A DNA stretch of 6,274 bases, taken from Defluviicoccus sp. GTDB lineage: Bacteria > Pseudomonadota > Alphaproteobacteria > MPNO01. The notes under the pieces are model-generated. The model worked only from the letters and a program-made list of their open reading frames with translations. It made no database searches and was not told where the DNA came from. The stretch lies in NCBI GenBank assembly GCA_028820945.1, contig JAPPHW010000140.1, positions 1-6,274 on the forward strand, in the 5' to 3' direction. How positions within the stretch are numbered: the first letter of the stretch is position 1; every line of letters starts with the position of its first letter. Below, in pieces: positions 1-6,119 of this stretch. The position numbers and the translations under genes are program-made.

Positions 1-1
1 C

Positions 2-658
2 GACCTCGACATCTACGAAAAGCAGGGCTTCGGCAACCGCATCGGGTTCGGCGAGAAGCCGGCGCTGATCGTCATCGACTTCATCAACGCGTTCAACGAT
101 CCCGACATGTTCGGCGGCGGCAGCATTCAGTCGGCGATCGACCATACCGAGGATTTGCTGGGGCTTGCGCGCCATCTCGACCTGCCGATCGCCTTCACCT
201 CGCACGCCTACGCCACCGACCGCAGCGAGGACGGGATCTTCAACATGAAGTCGCCGGGGCTGAGCAAGCTCGTTCCCAATACCCACGCGACCGCTATCGT
301 CGATCAGCTTGAGCCGCGGCCGGGCGAGCGGGTGATCGGCAAGCTCTACCCGTCAGGCTTCTTCGCCACCGACCTCGCCAACTGGCTCGCCAAGAGGGGC
401 GTCGACACGGCGATCGTCACCGGCTGCACGACCAGCGGCTGCGTGCGGGCGACGGTGGTGGACGCGATGGGCTACGGCTTCCGCCCCATCGTTCCCGCCG
501 AATGCTCCGGCGACCGCGCCCAGGGCCCGCACGAGGCGAACCTGTTCGACATGGACCAGAAATACGCCGATGTCATGCCGCTCTCCGAGGTCCAGAGGGC
601 GCTCGAGGAGCTGGCGCCCGAGCAGGCCAGATCGGCGGCCGCGGACGCGGCGGAATAG
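2..658 (+). CDS. Isochorismatase-fold amidohydrolase (N-carbamoylsarcosine amidase / maleamate amidohydrolase type), 5' end cut off
   Basis: The reading frame is open from base 2 and gives 218 residues to a TAG stop; the start lies outside the window. Family members are usually about 210-230 residues, so probably only a few N-terminal residues are missing. The cysteine-hydrolase triad is visible: Asp26 in LIVIDFINAF, Lys114 in IGKLYPSGFFAT and Cys147 in TTSGCVRATV, numbered from base 2. The Lys-to-Cys spacing of 33 matches what I recall for N-carbamoylsarcosine amidohydrolase. The fold hydrolyses a C-N bond of small amides or ureido compounds in the cytoplasm, releasing ammonia (plus CO2 if a carbamoyl group is cut). 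Candidate substrates are N-carbamoylsarcosine, other N-carbamoyl amines, or maleamate (NicF-like). It lies 22 bases before an isomerase/decarboxylase-family gene on the same strand, which suggests one pathway. The Ala-rich C-terminal tail looks disordered. Family is sure; substrate is not determined. The ATG at 107 is internal and would delete the catalytic Asp strand. Confidence 0.9.
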   Translation, partial: DLDIYEKQGFGNRIGFGEKPALIVIDFINAFNDPDMFGGGSIQSAIDHTEDLLGLARHLDLPIAFTSHAYATDRSEDGIFNMKSPGLSKLVPNTHATAIVDQLEPRPGERVIGKLYPSGFFATDLANWLAKRGVDTAIVTGCTTSGCVRATVVDAMGYGFRPIVPAECSGDRAQGPHEANLFDMDQKYADVMPLSEVQRALEELAPEQARSAAADAAE

Positions 659-668
659 TCCGGGCACC

Positions 669-674
669 GGAGGA
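669..674 (+). promoter_or_regulatory. Ribosome binding site for the isomerase/decarboxylase gene
   Basis: GGAGGA lies 6 bases before the ATG at 681. It fixes the start there rather than at the in-frame upstream codon at 570, which would overlap the preceding gene by about 90 bases and add an Arg-rich segment unlike the family. Confidence 0.75.
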
Positions 675-680
675 AGAGAC

Positions 681-1478
681 ATGACCGATTCCATCGGCTG
701 GCGCGCCAACTGGGGCGTCATCGCGCCGTCGACCAACACCTCGGTCCAGCCCGAGTTCGACGACATGCGACCGCCCGGCGTGACCAACCACCACGTCCGC
801 ATCTGGATTCCCGACGAGCCGGTGCATTCGGACGAAGACTTCAACCGGCTGATGGACAATATCCGGCGTGAGTTCGACAACGCGATCCTGCGGGTGATGA
901 CCTGCAACCCCGACTACATCGTCATGGGCATGTCGGCCGAGACGTTCTGGGACGGGCTCGCCAAGAGCATCGAGCTCCGCGAGCAGGTGAAGAAGCTCTC
1001 CGGCCTCGGCGTGGCGATGGGCTCGGATGCCTGCCAGGCGGCGCTGCGGTGTTACGGCGACATCAAGAGAATCGGGGTGGTCACCCCCTACTGGCCGGTC
1101 GGCGACGAAAACGTGAAGAAGTTCTTCGAAGATTGCGGCTTCGAGGTGGTCGCCATCAAGGGCCTCAAATGCGAGAGCCCCGCCATGATCGCGCAAGTCA
1201 CCGAGGACGAGCTGCGCGAGGCGCTGATCGAGCTCGACGGGCACGATGTGGAGGCGCTGGTGCAGTGCGGCACCAACCTCGCGATGGCGCGGCTCGCCGG
1301 CGAGGCCGAGAAATGGCTCAAGAAGCCGGTGCTCGCGATCAACACCGCGACCTACTGGTACGCCATGCGGGCCAACGGCTATGACGACGTCGTCGAGGGA
1401 TTCGGCTCTCTGATGACCGATTTCCGAGAGCTTCCCGCGGCTTATCTGGAGAGCGCGGCCGGAGCCGGGACGGCCTGA
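681..1478 (+). CDS. Maleate cis-trans isomerase / arylmalonate decarboxylase superfamily enzyme
   Basis: This is a 265-residue protein, close to the roughly 240-260 of the family, with ATG at 681 supported by a strong ribosome site. It belongs to the Asp/Glu racemase fold (two Rossmann-like halves, cytoplasmic). The N-terminal motif GVIAPSTNTSVQPEF (residues 12-26) resembles the substrate carboxylate-binding PSSNT...E segment of maleate isomerases. TPYWPV (135-140) carries the conserved Tyr137. The C-terminal half has the catalytic cysteine Cys196 in VQCGTNL. The N-terminal half lacks the other catalytic cysteine: the matching segment is VMGMSAETF (81-89), with Gly83 where racemases and maleate isomerases have Cys. 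A Gly at this place with one remaining Cys is the arrangement I recall for arylmalonate decarboxylase (MGTS, then Cys188). The enzyme may therefore decarboxylate or isomerise a dicarboxylic acid rather than racemise. The amidase just upstream suggests they act in sequence, for example amide to acid and then acid rearrangement. Family is firm; reaction is open. Confidence 0.85.
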   Translation: MTDSIGWRANWGVIAPSTNTSVQPEFDDMRPPGVTNHHVRIWIPDEPVHSDEDFNRLMDNIRREFDNAILRVMTCNPDYIVMGMSAETFWDGLAKSIELREQVKKLSGLGVAMGSDACQAALRCYGDIKRIGVVTPYWPVGDENVKKFFEDCGFEVVAIKGLKCESPAMIAQVTEDELREALIELDGHDVEALVQCGTNLAMARLAGEAEKWLKKPVLAINTATYWYAMRANGYDDVVEGFGSLMTDFRELPAAYLESAAGAGTA

Positions 1479-1480
1479 AC

Positions 1481-1520
1481 TTGCGCTTGTCTGCGACCGA
1501 TTCTCTGATAAACAAGTAAC
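1481..1520 (+). promoter_or_regulatory. Possible promoter region for the cytochrome c gene
   Basis: The 78 bases between the stop at 1478 and the GTG at 1557 are clearly richer in A/T than the surroundings. TTGCGC at 1481-1486 and TGATAA at 1506-1511 are weak matches to -35 and -10 hexamers, with a 19-base spacer. No operator-like palindrome is evident and no terminator is seen after the preceding gene, so read-through from upstream is equally possible. Confidence 0.25.
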
Positions 1521-1542
1521 TTGAATGCGGCTTTTATCGTTC

Positions 1543-1547
1543 GGAGG
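1543..1547 (+). promoter_or_regulatory. Ribosome binding site deciding the GTG start of the cytochrome c gene
   Basis: GGAGG lies 9 bases before GTG at 1557. It supports that start over the in-frame TTG at 1521, which has no such site and would put an Arg-rich stretch before the signal peptide. Confidence 0.7.
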
Positions 1548-1556
1548 CGACAGGAC

Positions 1557-1997
1557 GTGATCGGGATATTCCGCAGCCTGATGCTTGGGCTCTTCCTCGC
1601 CGTCGGTGCGTTCGCGGTCGATACGGTGGTGACCGGCACGCCTGCCCAGGCGGCCGGCGACGTCAAGAAGGGCAAGAAGGTCTTCGCCAAGTGCAAGGCC
1701 TGCCACAAGACGGTTGCGGGCAAGAAGAGCGTGGGACCCAACCTCAACGGTCTTTTCGGCCGGACCGCGGGAACGCTTGCCAAGTTCAAGTATTCCAAGG
1801 ACATGAAGGCGGCAGGGGCCAAGGGTCTCGTGTGGAACGAGAAGACCCTGTTCACCTATCTCAAGAACCCCAAGCCGTTCGTCGGCTCCTTCATCGGCAA
1901 GAAGAAGGCCAAGACGCGCATGGTCTTCAAGGGGCTGAAGAAGGAGAAGGACCGCGTGAATCTGATCGCCTACCTCAAGGAGGCCACCGCCAAATAG
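1557..1997 (+). CDS. Exported class I cytochrome c (mitochondrial / c2 type), lysine-rich
   Basis: From GTG 1557 the protein has 146 residues. Residues 1-32 form a signal peptide: Arg6, a hydrophobic stretch from about 8 to 25, then TPAQA before Ala33, a signal peptidase I type site. The heme-binding motif CKACH is at 46-50 and is followed by GPNLNGLFGR (60-69), typical of class I cytochromes. The axial Met is probably Met122 in TRMVFKGLKK, and the tail DRVNLIAYLKEAT is the conserved C-terminal helix of mitochondrial and c2 cytochromes. The mature protein should be a soluble periplasmic electron carrier, loaded with heme by the Ccm system. By my count about 27 of its 114 mature residues are lysine. 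Between the NPKPFV and TRMVF segments it has a few more residues than the usual short PGTKM loop, including GKKKAK (114-119). Its partner cannot be read from the window; a neighbouring dehydrogenase or terminal oxidase is possible. Confidence 0.92.
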   Translation: MIGIFRSLMLGLFLAVGAFAVDTVVTGTPAQAAGDVKKGKKVFAKCKACHKTVAGKKSVGPNLNGLFGRTAGTLAKFKYSKDMKAAGAKGLVWNEKTLFTYLKNPKPFVGSFIGKKKAKTRMVFKGLKKEKDRVNLIAYLKEATAK

Positions 1998-2004
1998 CGC
2001 TTCC

Positions 2005-3624
2005 TCAGGGGGGCGCTCTCCGGGCCTCGGCCAGCGCCTCGGGCGTATCGATGTCGAGCAGGATGCCCGGGTCCGCCATCTCCACCTCCACGACGGCTTC
2101 GGCGTGTTTGCCGACCAGGTGCCGCGCGCCCACATCGCCCGCGATCGCGCGCATTTCCGCGAAGAAATCGCGGTGCCAAAGCGAGGGGTTGCCGCGTTTG
2201 CCGTCATGGGTCGCGACGCAGATGGCGGGCTCGTCCTGGTCCTCGAATGTCTCGACAAGCCGTGTCATGTGTTCCGCGGTCACGTGCGGCATGTCTCCCA
2301 GGCAGATCAGCGCGCCCGCGGCCTCGTCGGGGACGGCCGCGAGCGCCGTCCTGAGGGAACCGGACATGCCGGCGGCATAGTCCGGGTTGTGGACGAACCG
2401 GACGGGCCGGCCGGCCAGCGCCGCGCGCACCTTGGCGTCCTCGTGGCCGGTCACCACCACCACCGGGTCGGCGCCCGAGGCAATGGCCGCGTCCACCGCG
2501 CGGATCACCATCGGGATCCCCTCGATCTCGGCCAACAGCTTGTTGACCTCGCCCATCCGGCGCGACCGGCCGGCGGCGAGCACGATACCGGCGACGCCGC
2601 TCTCTCCGGTCCCGGCGCTCCGGCTCTCGCGCGGCAAGGGCCGGTTCGCCATCCGCTTGAGCAGCCCGCCGGCCCCCAGGCCGGCGATATCGGCGCCCGA
2701 TACCTCGATCCCCGCCACGATCCGCTGCAGCACCCGGTCGAAGCCGTGCATCCGGGGCGAGCGCGCCGAACCGGGCAAGCCCAGAACGTGCATCTCTCCC
2801 AATCTCCCAACCAGGGTCAGGTGGCCGGGGTCCACCGGCATGCCGAGCCGCACGATCGTACCGCCCGCGCGGACAAGCGCCGACGGAGCCACGTCCCGCC
2901 GGTCCACGATGGCGGAAGCGCCGAGGATCAGGGCGACGTCGATACCGCCCGCCCGGAAGGACTCCAGACAACCCGCCACCGCGCCCTCGTCATGGGCGAC
3001 CCGTTCCGTCCGGTCGAGCGTGCAGCCCAGCGGTTCCAGGCGTCCACGGGTCGCCGCGAGGGTTTTTTCGAAAAGAGATTCCTTCAGGCCGCCCAGCTCG
3101 GTCTGGATCAGCCCGAAACGCCGCGCGGCGAAGGGCGCGACTCGAACCGGCGCTCCGGGCGACCCGGCCGACGATACCGCGGCATCGAGGACGGCCTCGT
3201 CCACCGCGAAGGGGACGATCTTGACGACCGCCACGACGGCGCGCGCGGGCACGACCTGCCATGGCGCGACGGTCGCGACGGTAACGGCTTCGTCGATCGC
3301 ATTGATCGCGTGGATGCGCTCGACATCCACCACCGCGAGCCCGGCCGCGGACGCGCGGAGATTGGCCCGACCGGTGAAGGCATTGTCCACCGTGAGCCCC
3401 TCTCCGAGGAACGCCTCGGCAAGCCTGACCGCCGCCTCGTTTTCCCCCACGTCGCCGGGCTCCAGCCGCGCGGTAACGACGTCCTTCAACCCCGCGCGGG
3501 CGAGCGCCGCGATGTCGTCGCCGGTGAGCCGATGCCCCTTCTTCAGGGTACGGTCCGCCAGCGACATCGCGTGCGCGAGCAACGCGCCTTCGGCCTGCGC
3601 GAGAAGCGTCGAGCCGAACTTCAC
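2005..3624 (-). CDS. Fused molybdopterin-binding (MoCF/MoeA-like) and MocA-like nucleotidyltransferase, molybdenum cofactor maturation
   Basis: The protein has 539 residues and starts at GTG (3624), which overlaps the stop of the preceding xdhC gene as GTGA; AGGAG (3636-3640) lies 11 bases upstream. Residues 1 to about 330 resemble the molybdopterin-binding domain of MoeA/MoaB: GHRLTGDDIAAL (30-41), LGASAIVDRRDVAP (234-247), GGTIVRLGMPVDPG (254-267) and GLPGSARSPRMHGFDRVL (282-299). Residues from about 345 to 535 are a nucleotidyltransferase: LAAGRSRRMGEVNK (349-362) is the nucleotide-binding signature, followed by GMSGSL (419-424), LGDMP (442-446), GNPSLW (479-484) and DIDTPE (524-529). LAAG in place of the LAGG of MobA, together with GMS, points to CTP rather than GTP, giving the cytosine dinucleotide cofactor used by many Mo hydroxylases. 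That specificity is an inference from known MocA/MobA differences. It is the last gene of the coxE-xdhC operon. The two-domain form is a known family, not a new fusion. Confidence 0.88.
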   Translation of the reverse strand: MKFGSTLLAQAEGALLAHAMSLADRTLKKGHRLTGDDIAALARAGLKDVVTARLEPGDVGENEAAVRLAEAFLGEGLTVDNAFTGRANLRASAAGLAVVDVERIHAINAIDEAVTVATVAPWQVVPARAVVAVVKIVPFAVDEAVLDAAVSSAGSPGAPVRVAPFAARRFGLIQTELGGLKESLFEKTLAATRGRLEPLGCTLDRTERVAHDEGAVAGCLESFRAGGIDVALILGASAIVDRRDVAPSALVRAGGTIVRLGMPVDPGHLTLVGRLGEMHVLGLPGSARSPRMHGFDRVLQRIVAGIEVSGADIAGLGAGGLLKRMANRPLPRESRSAGTGESGVAGIVLAAGRSRRMGEVNKLLAEIEGIPMVIRAVDAAIASGADPVVVVTGHEDAKVRAALAGRPVRFVHNPDYAAGMSGSLRTALAAVPDEAAGALICLGDMPHVTAEHMTRLVETFEDQDEPAICVATHDGKRGNPSLWHRDFFAEMRAIAGDVGARHLVGKHAEAVVEVEMADPGILLDIDTPEALAEARRAPP

Positions 3625-4331
3625 GCGGCGACACGCTCCTTGTCGTGCAGCGCCTGGGTCACCTGGGCGAGGATCGAGATCGCGATCTCGGCCGGCGAAA
3701 CCGCGCCGAGCGAAAGCCCGACGGGGCCGTGGATGCGGCCGATCTCGTCCGCATCGAACCCGGACTCCGCGAGGCGCTCGACGCGCGCGGCATGCGTCTT
3801 TCGGCTCCCCAGCGCACCGATATAGAACGCGTCCGAGCGCAGGACGGCGGCGAGCGCGGGATCGTCGATCTTCGGGTCATGGGTGAGCGTCACGACCGCG
3901 GTTCGGCGGTCCGGATCGAGCGGCGGCATCGCCTCGTCCGGCCATTCGTTGACCAGGGCGACGCCGGGAAAGCGGTCGTCGGTCGCGAACGATCCGCGCG
4001 GGTCGATCACGGTCACGTCATAGCCCGCCACCGACGACATCCTCGCGAGCGGCTGGGCGATGTGCACGGCGCCCACGATGAGCAGCCGCAGAGGCGGGTT
4101 GAACACCTCGACGAACATGTCCCCGTCGGGGCCTGCGACGGTACCCGACCTGTCGTCGCGGATGGCATCCTCGACCGCCGAGCGCAGCCCGCGGTCGATC
4201 TCGATATCGCCCTCGTCCGCGCCGTCGAGATAGAGGATCGACTGTCCTCCCGTCTCCAGATGGGTAACCAGCGCGAATTGCCGCTTGGCCTCGCGGTCGG
4301 CGAGAACGCGTTCCAGAATTTCCGTCTTCAT
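3621..4331 (-). CDS. xdhC: XdhC family protein, C-terminal Rossmann-domain type (Mo-hydroxylase maturation)
   Basis: The protein has 236 residues and starts at ATG 4331 directly after the TAG of the preceding gene; GGAG (ctcc at 4344-4347) lies upstream. Residues 1-80 form a poorly conserved lead-in. The XdhC C-terminal Rossmann domain follows: LLIVGAVHIAQPLA (84-97), VIDPRGSFA (108-116), TLTHDPKIDDPAL (148-160), YIGALGSRKTHAARVERL (170-187) and the terminal HGPVGLSLGAVSPAEIAISI (201-220). XdhC-type proteins bind the molybdenum cofactor and deliver its sulfurated form to xanthine dehydrogenase-like enzymes in the cytoplasm. In many bacteria this domain is fused to the XdhC/CoxI N-terminal domain. 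Here that domain is the separate gene just upstream, so the pair probably forms one functional unit. Its stop TGA overlaps the GTG of the MoCF/MocA fusion, consistent with translational coupling. A CoxF/CoxI name would be equally fair. Confidence 0.9.
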   Translation of the reverse strand: MKTEILERVLADREAKRQFALVTHLETGGQSILYLDGADEGDIEIDRGLRSAVEDAIRDDRSGTVAGPDGDMFVEVFNPPLRLLIVGAVHIAQPLARMSSVAGYDVTVIDPRGSFATDDRFPGVALVNEWPDEAMPPLDPDRRTAVVTLTHDPKIDDPALAAVLRSDAFYIGALGSRKTHAARVERLAESGFDADEIGRIHGPVGLSLGAVSPAEIAISILAQVTQALHDKERVAA

Positions 4332-4679
4332 CTAGTCGAGCTTCTCCACATAGACATGGACCTGCCCGCCGCAAGCGAGGCCGACTTCCCAGGCGAGCTC
4401 GTTGGTCACGCCGTATTCGAGGATCTTCGGCTTGCCGGTCGCGATGACCTCCTGGGCCTCGTGGATGACCGCGCCCTCGATGCAGCCGCCCGAGACCGAG
4501 CCCACGAAGTTCTGGCCGGAGTCGATGGCGAGGTGGCTTCCCACCGGCCGCGGCGAGGAGCCCCAGGTCCGGATCACGGTGGCGATCGCGACGTCGCGCC
4601 CGTCCTCGCGCCAGGCGCGGGCCTCGTTGAGCACGTCGTCGTCCTTGGAGATCGCGGTCACGCCAGCATCTGCAGCCAT
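4332..4679 (-). CDS. xdhC: XdhC/CoxI N-terminal-domain protein, stand-alone
   Basis: This 115-residue protein is the small XdhC/CoxI domain on its own. Key motifs are RTWGSSPRPVGSHLAI (37-52), GSVSGGCIEGAV (60-71, with Cys66) and LACGGQVHVYVE (101-112, with Cys103). The two conserved cysteines are candidates for a role in cofactor or sulfur handling; this is inferred from the family. ATG 4679 overlaps the end of coxE by 22 bases and has GGAAGGG 8 bases upstream. An alternative GTG at 4661 would give a tidy GTGA overlap with the coxE stop and 109 residues, but I see no good ribosome site for it. The TAG stop directly adjoins the ATG of the Rossmann-domain partner. Most likely it works with that partner as a split XdhC. 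Confidence 0.87.
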   Translation of the reverse strand: MAADAGVTAISKDDDVLNEARAWREDGRDVAIATVIRTWGSSPRPVGSHLAIDSGQNFVGSVSGGCIEGAVIHEAQEVIATGKPKILEYGVTNELAWEVGLACGGQVHVYVEKLD

Positions 4680-5914
4680 TTGTTCATCCCTTCCCTGCGC
4701 CGGACCGAGGGCCGGCCCAGCGCTTCGATCAACTCTTCCAGGCTCTGGAGATTGTGCACCGGGCGGAACTCGTCGACAAACGGAAGCAGGGACCTGATTC
4801 CCTGCGAGCGCGGCTCGAACCCCTCGAAACGGAGCAGAGGGTTGAGCCAGATCAGCCGGCGGCAGGATTTGTGCAGCCGCTCGATCTCGCCGTGCAGGCC
4901 GCGCCCGGCGTCGCGGTCCAGCCCGTCGCTGATGAGCAGCACCACCGCGCCCTGTCCGAGCACGCGGCGCGACCAGAAGCGGTTGAATTCCTTAAGAGAT
5001 TCCCCAATCCGCGTTCCGCCCGACCAGTCCTCCACCGAATCGGCGACCAGCGTCAGCGCGATGTCGATGTCGCGCTGGCGCAAGTGCCGCGTGACGTTGG
5101 TGAGCCTGGTCCCGAACAGGAACGTGTGCACCCGGTCGCGGTCGTTGGTCAGCGTGTGCATGAAGTGGAGGAACATGCGGGTATAGCGGCTCATCGATCC
5201 CGAGATGTCGCAGACGATCACGAGCGGCGGCAGGCGCGTCGCCCGCTTTCGCCACTTGAGCGGGATCGTCGCGCCGCCCGACCGCAGCGCCGCGCGCAAT
5301 GTCGAGCGCATGTCGACCCTGATCCTGCGCTTGTCGGGCCGGAAACGCCGGGTGGGGATTTCCGCGATGGGAAGGCGCATGCGGGCGATCGCCGCCTTCG
5401 CGCGGGCGATCTCGTCGGCGCTCATGTCCTCGAAATCCATCTCCTGCAGAAGTTCGTTGGCCGATGCGGTCATCGCCGCGTCGAGCTCGATCTCCTGGTC
5501 CCGTTCCTTCTCCTCGTCCGCGTCCGAATCGTCGTTCGGGTTGAGCGCTTCGAGCAACCGGCGGCTCGGCGGTTCCGGCGGGGGCGCGGCGACCTCGGCC
5601 TCCGGCATGACGATGCCCATCATGCGTTCCAGAATCTTGGGGTCGCGCCAGAAGATGTGGAACGCCTGGTCGAACAAATCGTGCTGATCGCGGCGGTTGA
5701 CGAAGACCGCGTGCAGAGCCCAGTAGAAATCCGACCGGTTGGTGACGCCCACCTCCCGCACCGCGTCCACGGCGTCGAGCACCTTTCCCGTGCCCACCGG
5801 CAGCCCGGCCGAGCGCAGGATGCGGCCGAAATGCATCACGTTGGCGGCCAGCCGGCTCCCCTCCAGGCCGTCGAGCAGCGCGAAGGGACCCGGCCTGGTT
5901 TCCGCCGGGCTCAT
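4658..5914 (-). CDS. coxE: CoxE-like VWA-domain protein (Mo-hydroxylase maturation)
   Basis: The protein has 418 residues, usual for CoxE. The N-terminal part (about 20-105) has the family segments NVMHFGRILRSAGLPVGTGK (25-44) and DFYWALHAVFVNRRDQHDLF (62-81). A disordered, very acidic linker follows (about 106-150, NPNDDSDADEEKERD). The C-terminal VWA domain (about 230-400) carries an intact metal-ion-dependent adhesion site: D236, S238 and S240 in CDISGSM, T301 in SGGTRIGESL, and D330 in LLISDGLD. No signal peptide or membrane segment is seen, so it is cytoplasmic. In the CO dehydrogenase system CoxE pairs with the AAA+ ATPase CoxD to mature the Mo/Cu site; related pairs occur with other Mo hydroxylases. 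It is the first gene of the leftward operon. The start at ATG 5914 has only a weak ribosome site, and a repeat element ends 15 bases upstream. No coxD is present in the window. Confidence 0.92.
   Translation of the reverse strand: MSPAETRPGPFALLDGLEGSRLAANVMHFGRILRSAGLPVGTGKVLDAVDAVREVGVTNRSDFYWALHAVFVNRRDQHDLFDQAFHIFWRDPKILERMMGIVMPEAEVAAPPPEPPSRRLLEALNPNDDSDADEEKERDQEIELDAAMTASANELLQEMDFEDMSADEIARAKAAIARMRLPIAEIPTRRFRPDKRRIRVDMRSTLRAALRSGGATIPLKWRKRATRLPPLVIVCDISGSMSRYTRMFLHFMHTLTNDRDRVHTFLFGTRLTNVTRHLRQRDIDIALTLVADSVEDWSGGTRIGESLKEFNRFWSRRVLGQGAVVLLISDGLDRDAGRGLHGEIERLHKSCRRLIWLNPLLRFEGFEPRSQGIRSLLPFVDEFRPVHNLQSLEELIEALGRPSVRRREGMNKWLQMLA
4688..4694 (-). promoter_or_regulatory. Ribosome binding site supporting the ATG start at 4679
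   Basis: On the minus strand this reads GGAAGGG, 8 bases before the ATG, and lies inside the last codons of coxE. It favours the longer XdhC N-domain product over the alternative GTG at 4661. Confidence 0.55.
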
Positions 5915-5944
5915 GGCACTGCTGTCCGGTCTAGAGCAATATCC

Positions 5945-5958
5945 GACCGAACGCGGTC
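5945..5958. repeat. Short perfect inverted repeat in the left terminal repeat
   Basis: GACCG, a 4-base loop AACG, then CGGTC. It is centred about 37 bases upstream of the coxE ATG and could be part of the element's structure or a small protein-binding site. The right terminal repeat does not keep this symmetry. Confidence 0.4.
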
Positions 5959-5998
5959 GTCGCCGATTGCGGTGCGGCTCCGGCCCCCCTCACCCTGA

Positions 5999-6023
5999 CC
6001 CTCTCCCCCGGCGGGGGAGAGGG
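5999..6023. repeat. Hairpin 1 of the intergenic element
   Basis: A perfect 11-base-pair stem, CCCTCTCCCCC with GGGGGAGAGGG, around a GGC loop. There is no T tract on either side, so I call it a structured repeat rather than a standard intrinsic terminator. Confidence 0.8.
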
Positions 6024-6051
6024 GACGCTTCCCCGCTCTTCCTTGCCTTCT

Positions 6052-6073
6052 CCCCTCCCGCTTGCGGGAGGGG
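6052..6073. repeat. Hairpin 2 of the intergenic element
   Basis: A perfect 10-base-pair stem, CCCCTCCCGC with GCGGGAGGGG, around a TT loop. It is similar in composition to hairpin 1 but not the same sequence. No T tract follows on either strand. Confidence 0.8.
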
Positions 6074-6119
6074 CCGGGGGAGGGTGGACCGTCGTGAACG
6101 CATAAGGTCGGAAAATGCA

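Noticed and set aside
1521..1556. TTG start at 1521 for the cytochrome c gene
   Set aside because: It lacks a ribosome site, and GGAGG with good spacing precedes GTG 1557, which gives a normal signal peptide.
1996..2017. AGCGC/GCGCT inverted repeat between the convergent genes as a bidirectional terminator
   Set aside because: The stem is only 5 bp with a 12-base loop and there is no T tract, too weak to call in GC-rich DNA.
573..2258. Long open frame on the minus strand (561 codons) across the amidase, isomerase and cytochrome genes
   Set aside because: It is antisense to three recognisable genes, and its product is rich in Arg, Gly, His and Leu with no family motif. It is a by-product of high GC content.
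2104..3825. Long plus-strand open frame (573 codons) opposite the MoCF/MocA gene, with a second one at 2387-3886
   Set aside because: The minus-strand frame has clear MocA and MoCF motifs. The plus-strand products are Arg/Ala/Pro-rich with no domain.
3645..5186. Long plus-strand open frame (513 codons) opposite the xdhC genes and coxE, with another at 4754-5998
   Set aside because: Shadow frames of the leftward operon with biased composition and no recognisable motif.
5984..6090. CRISPR array, tRNA or intrinsic terminator in the structured intergenic region
   Set aside because: There are no regularly spaced direct repeats, no cloverleaf or T-arm signature, and no T tract after either hairpin.
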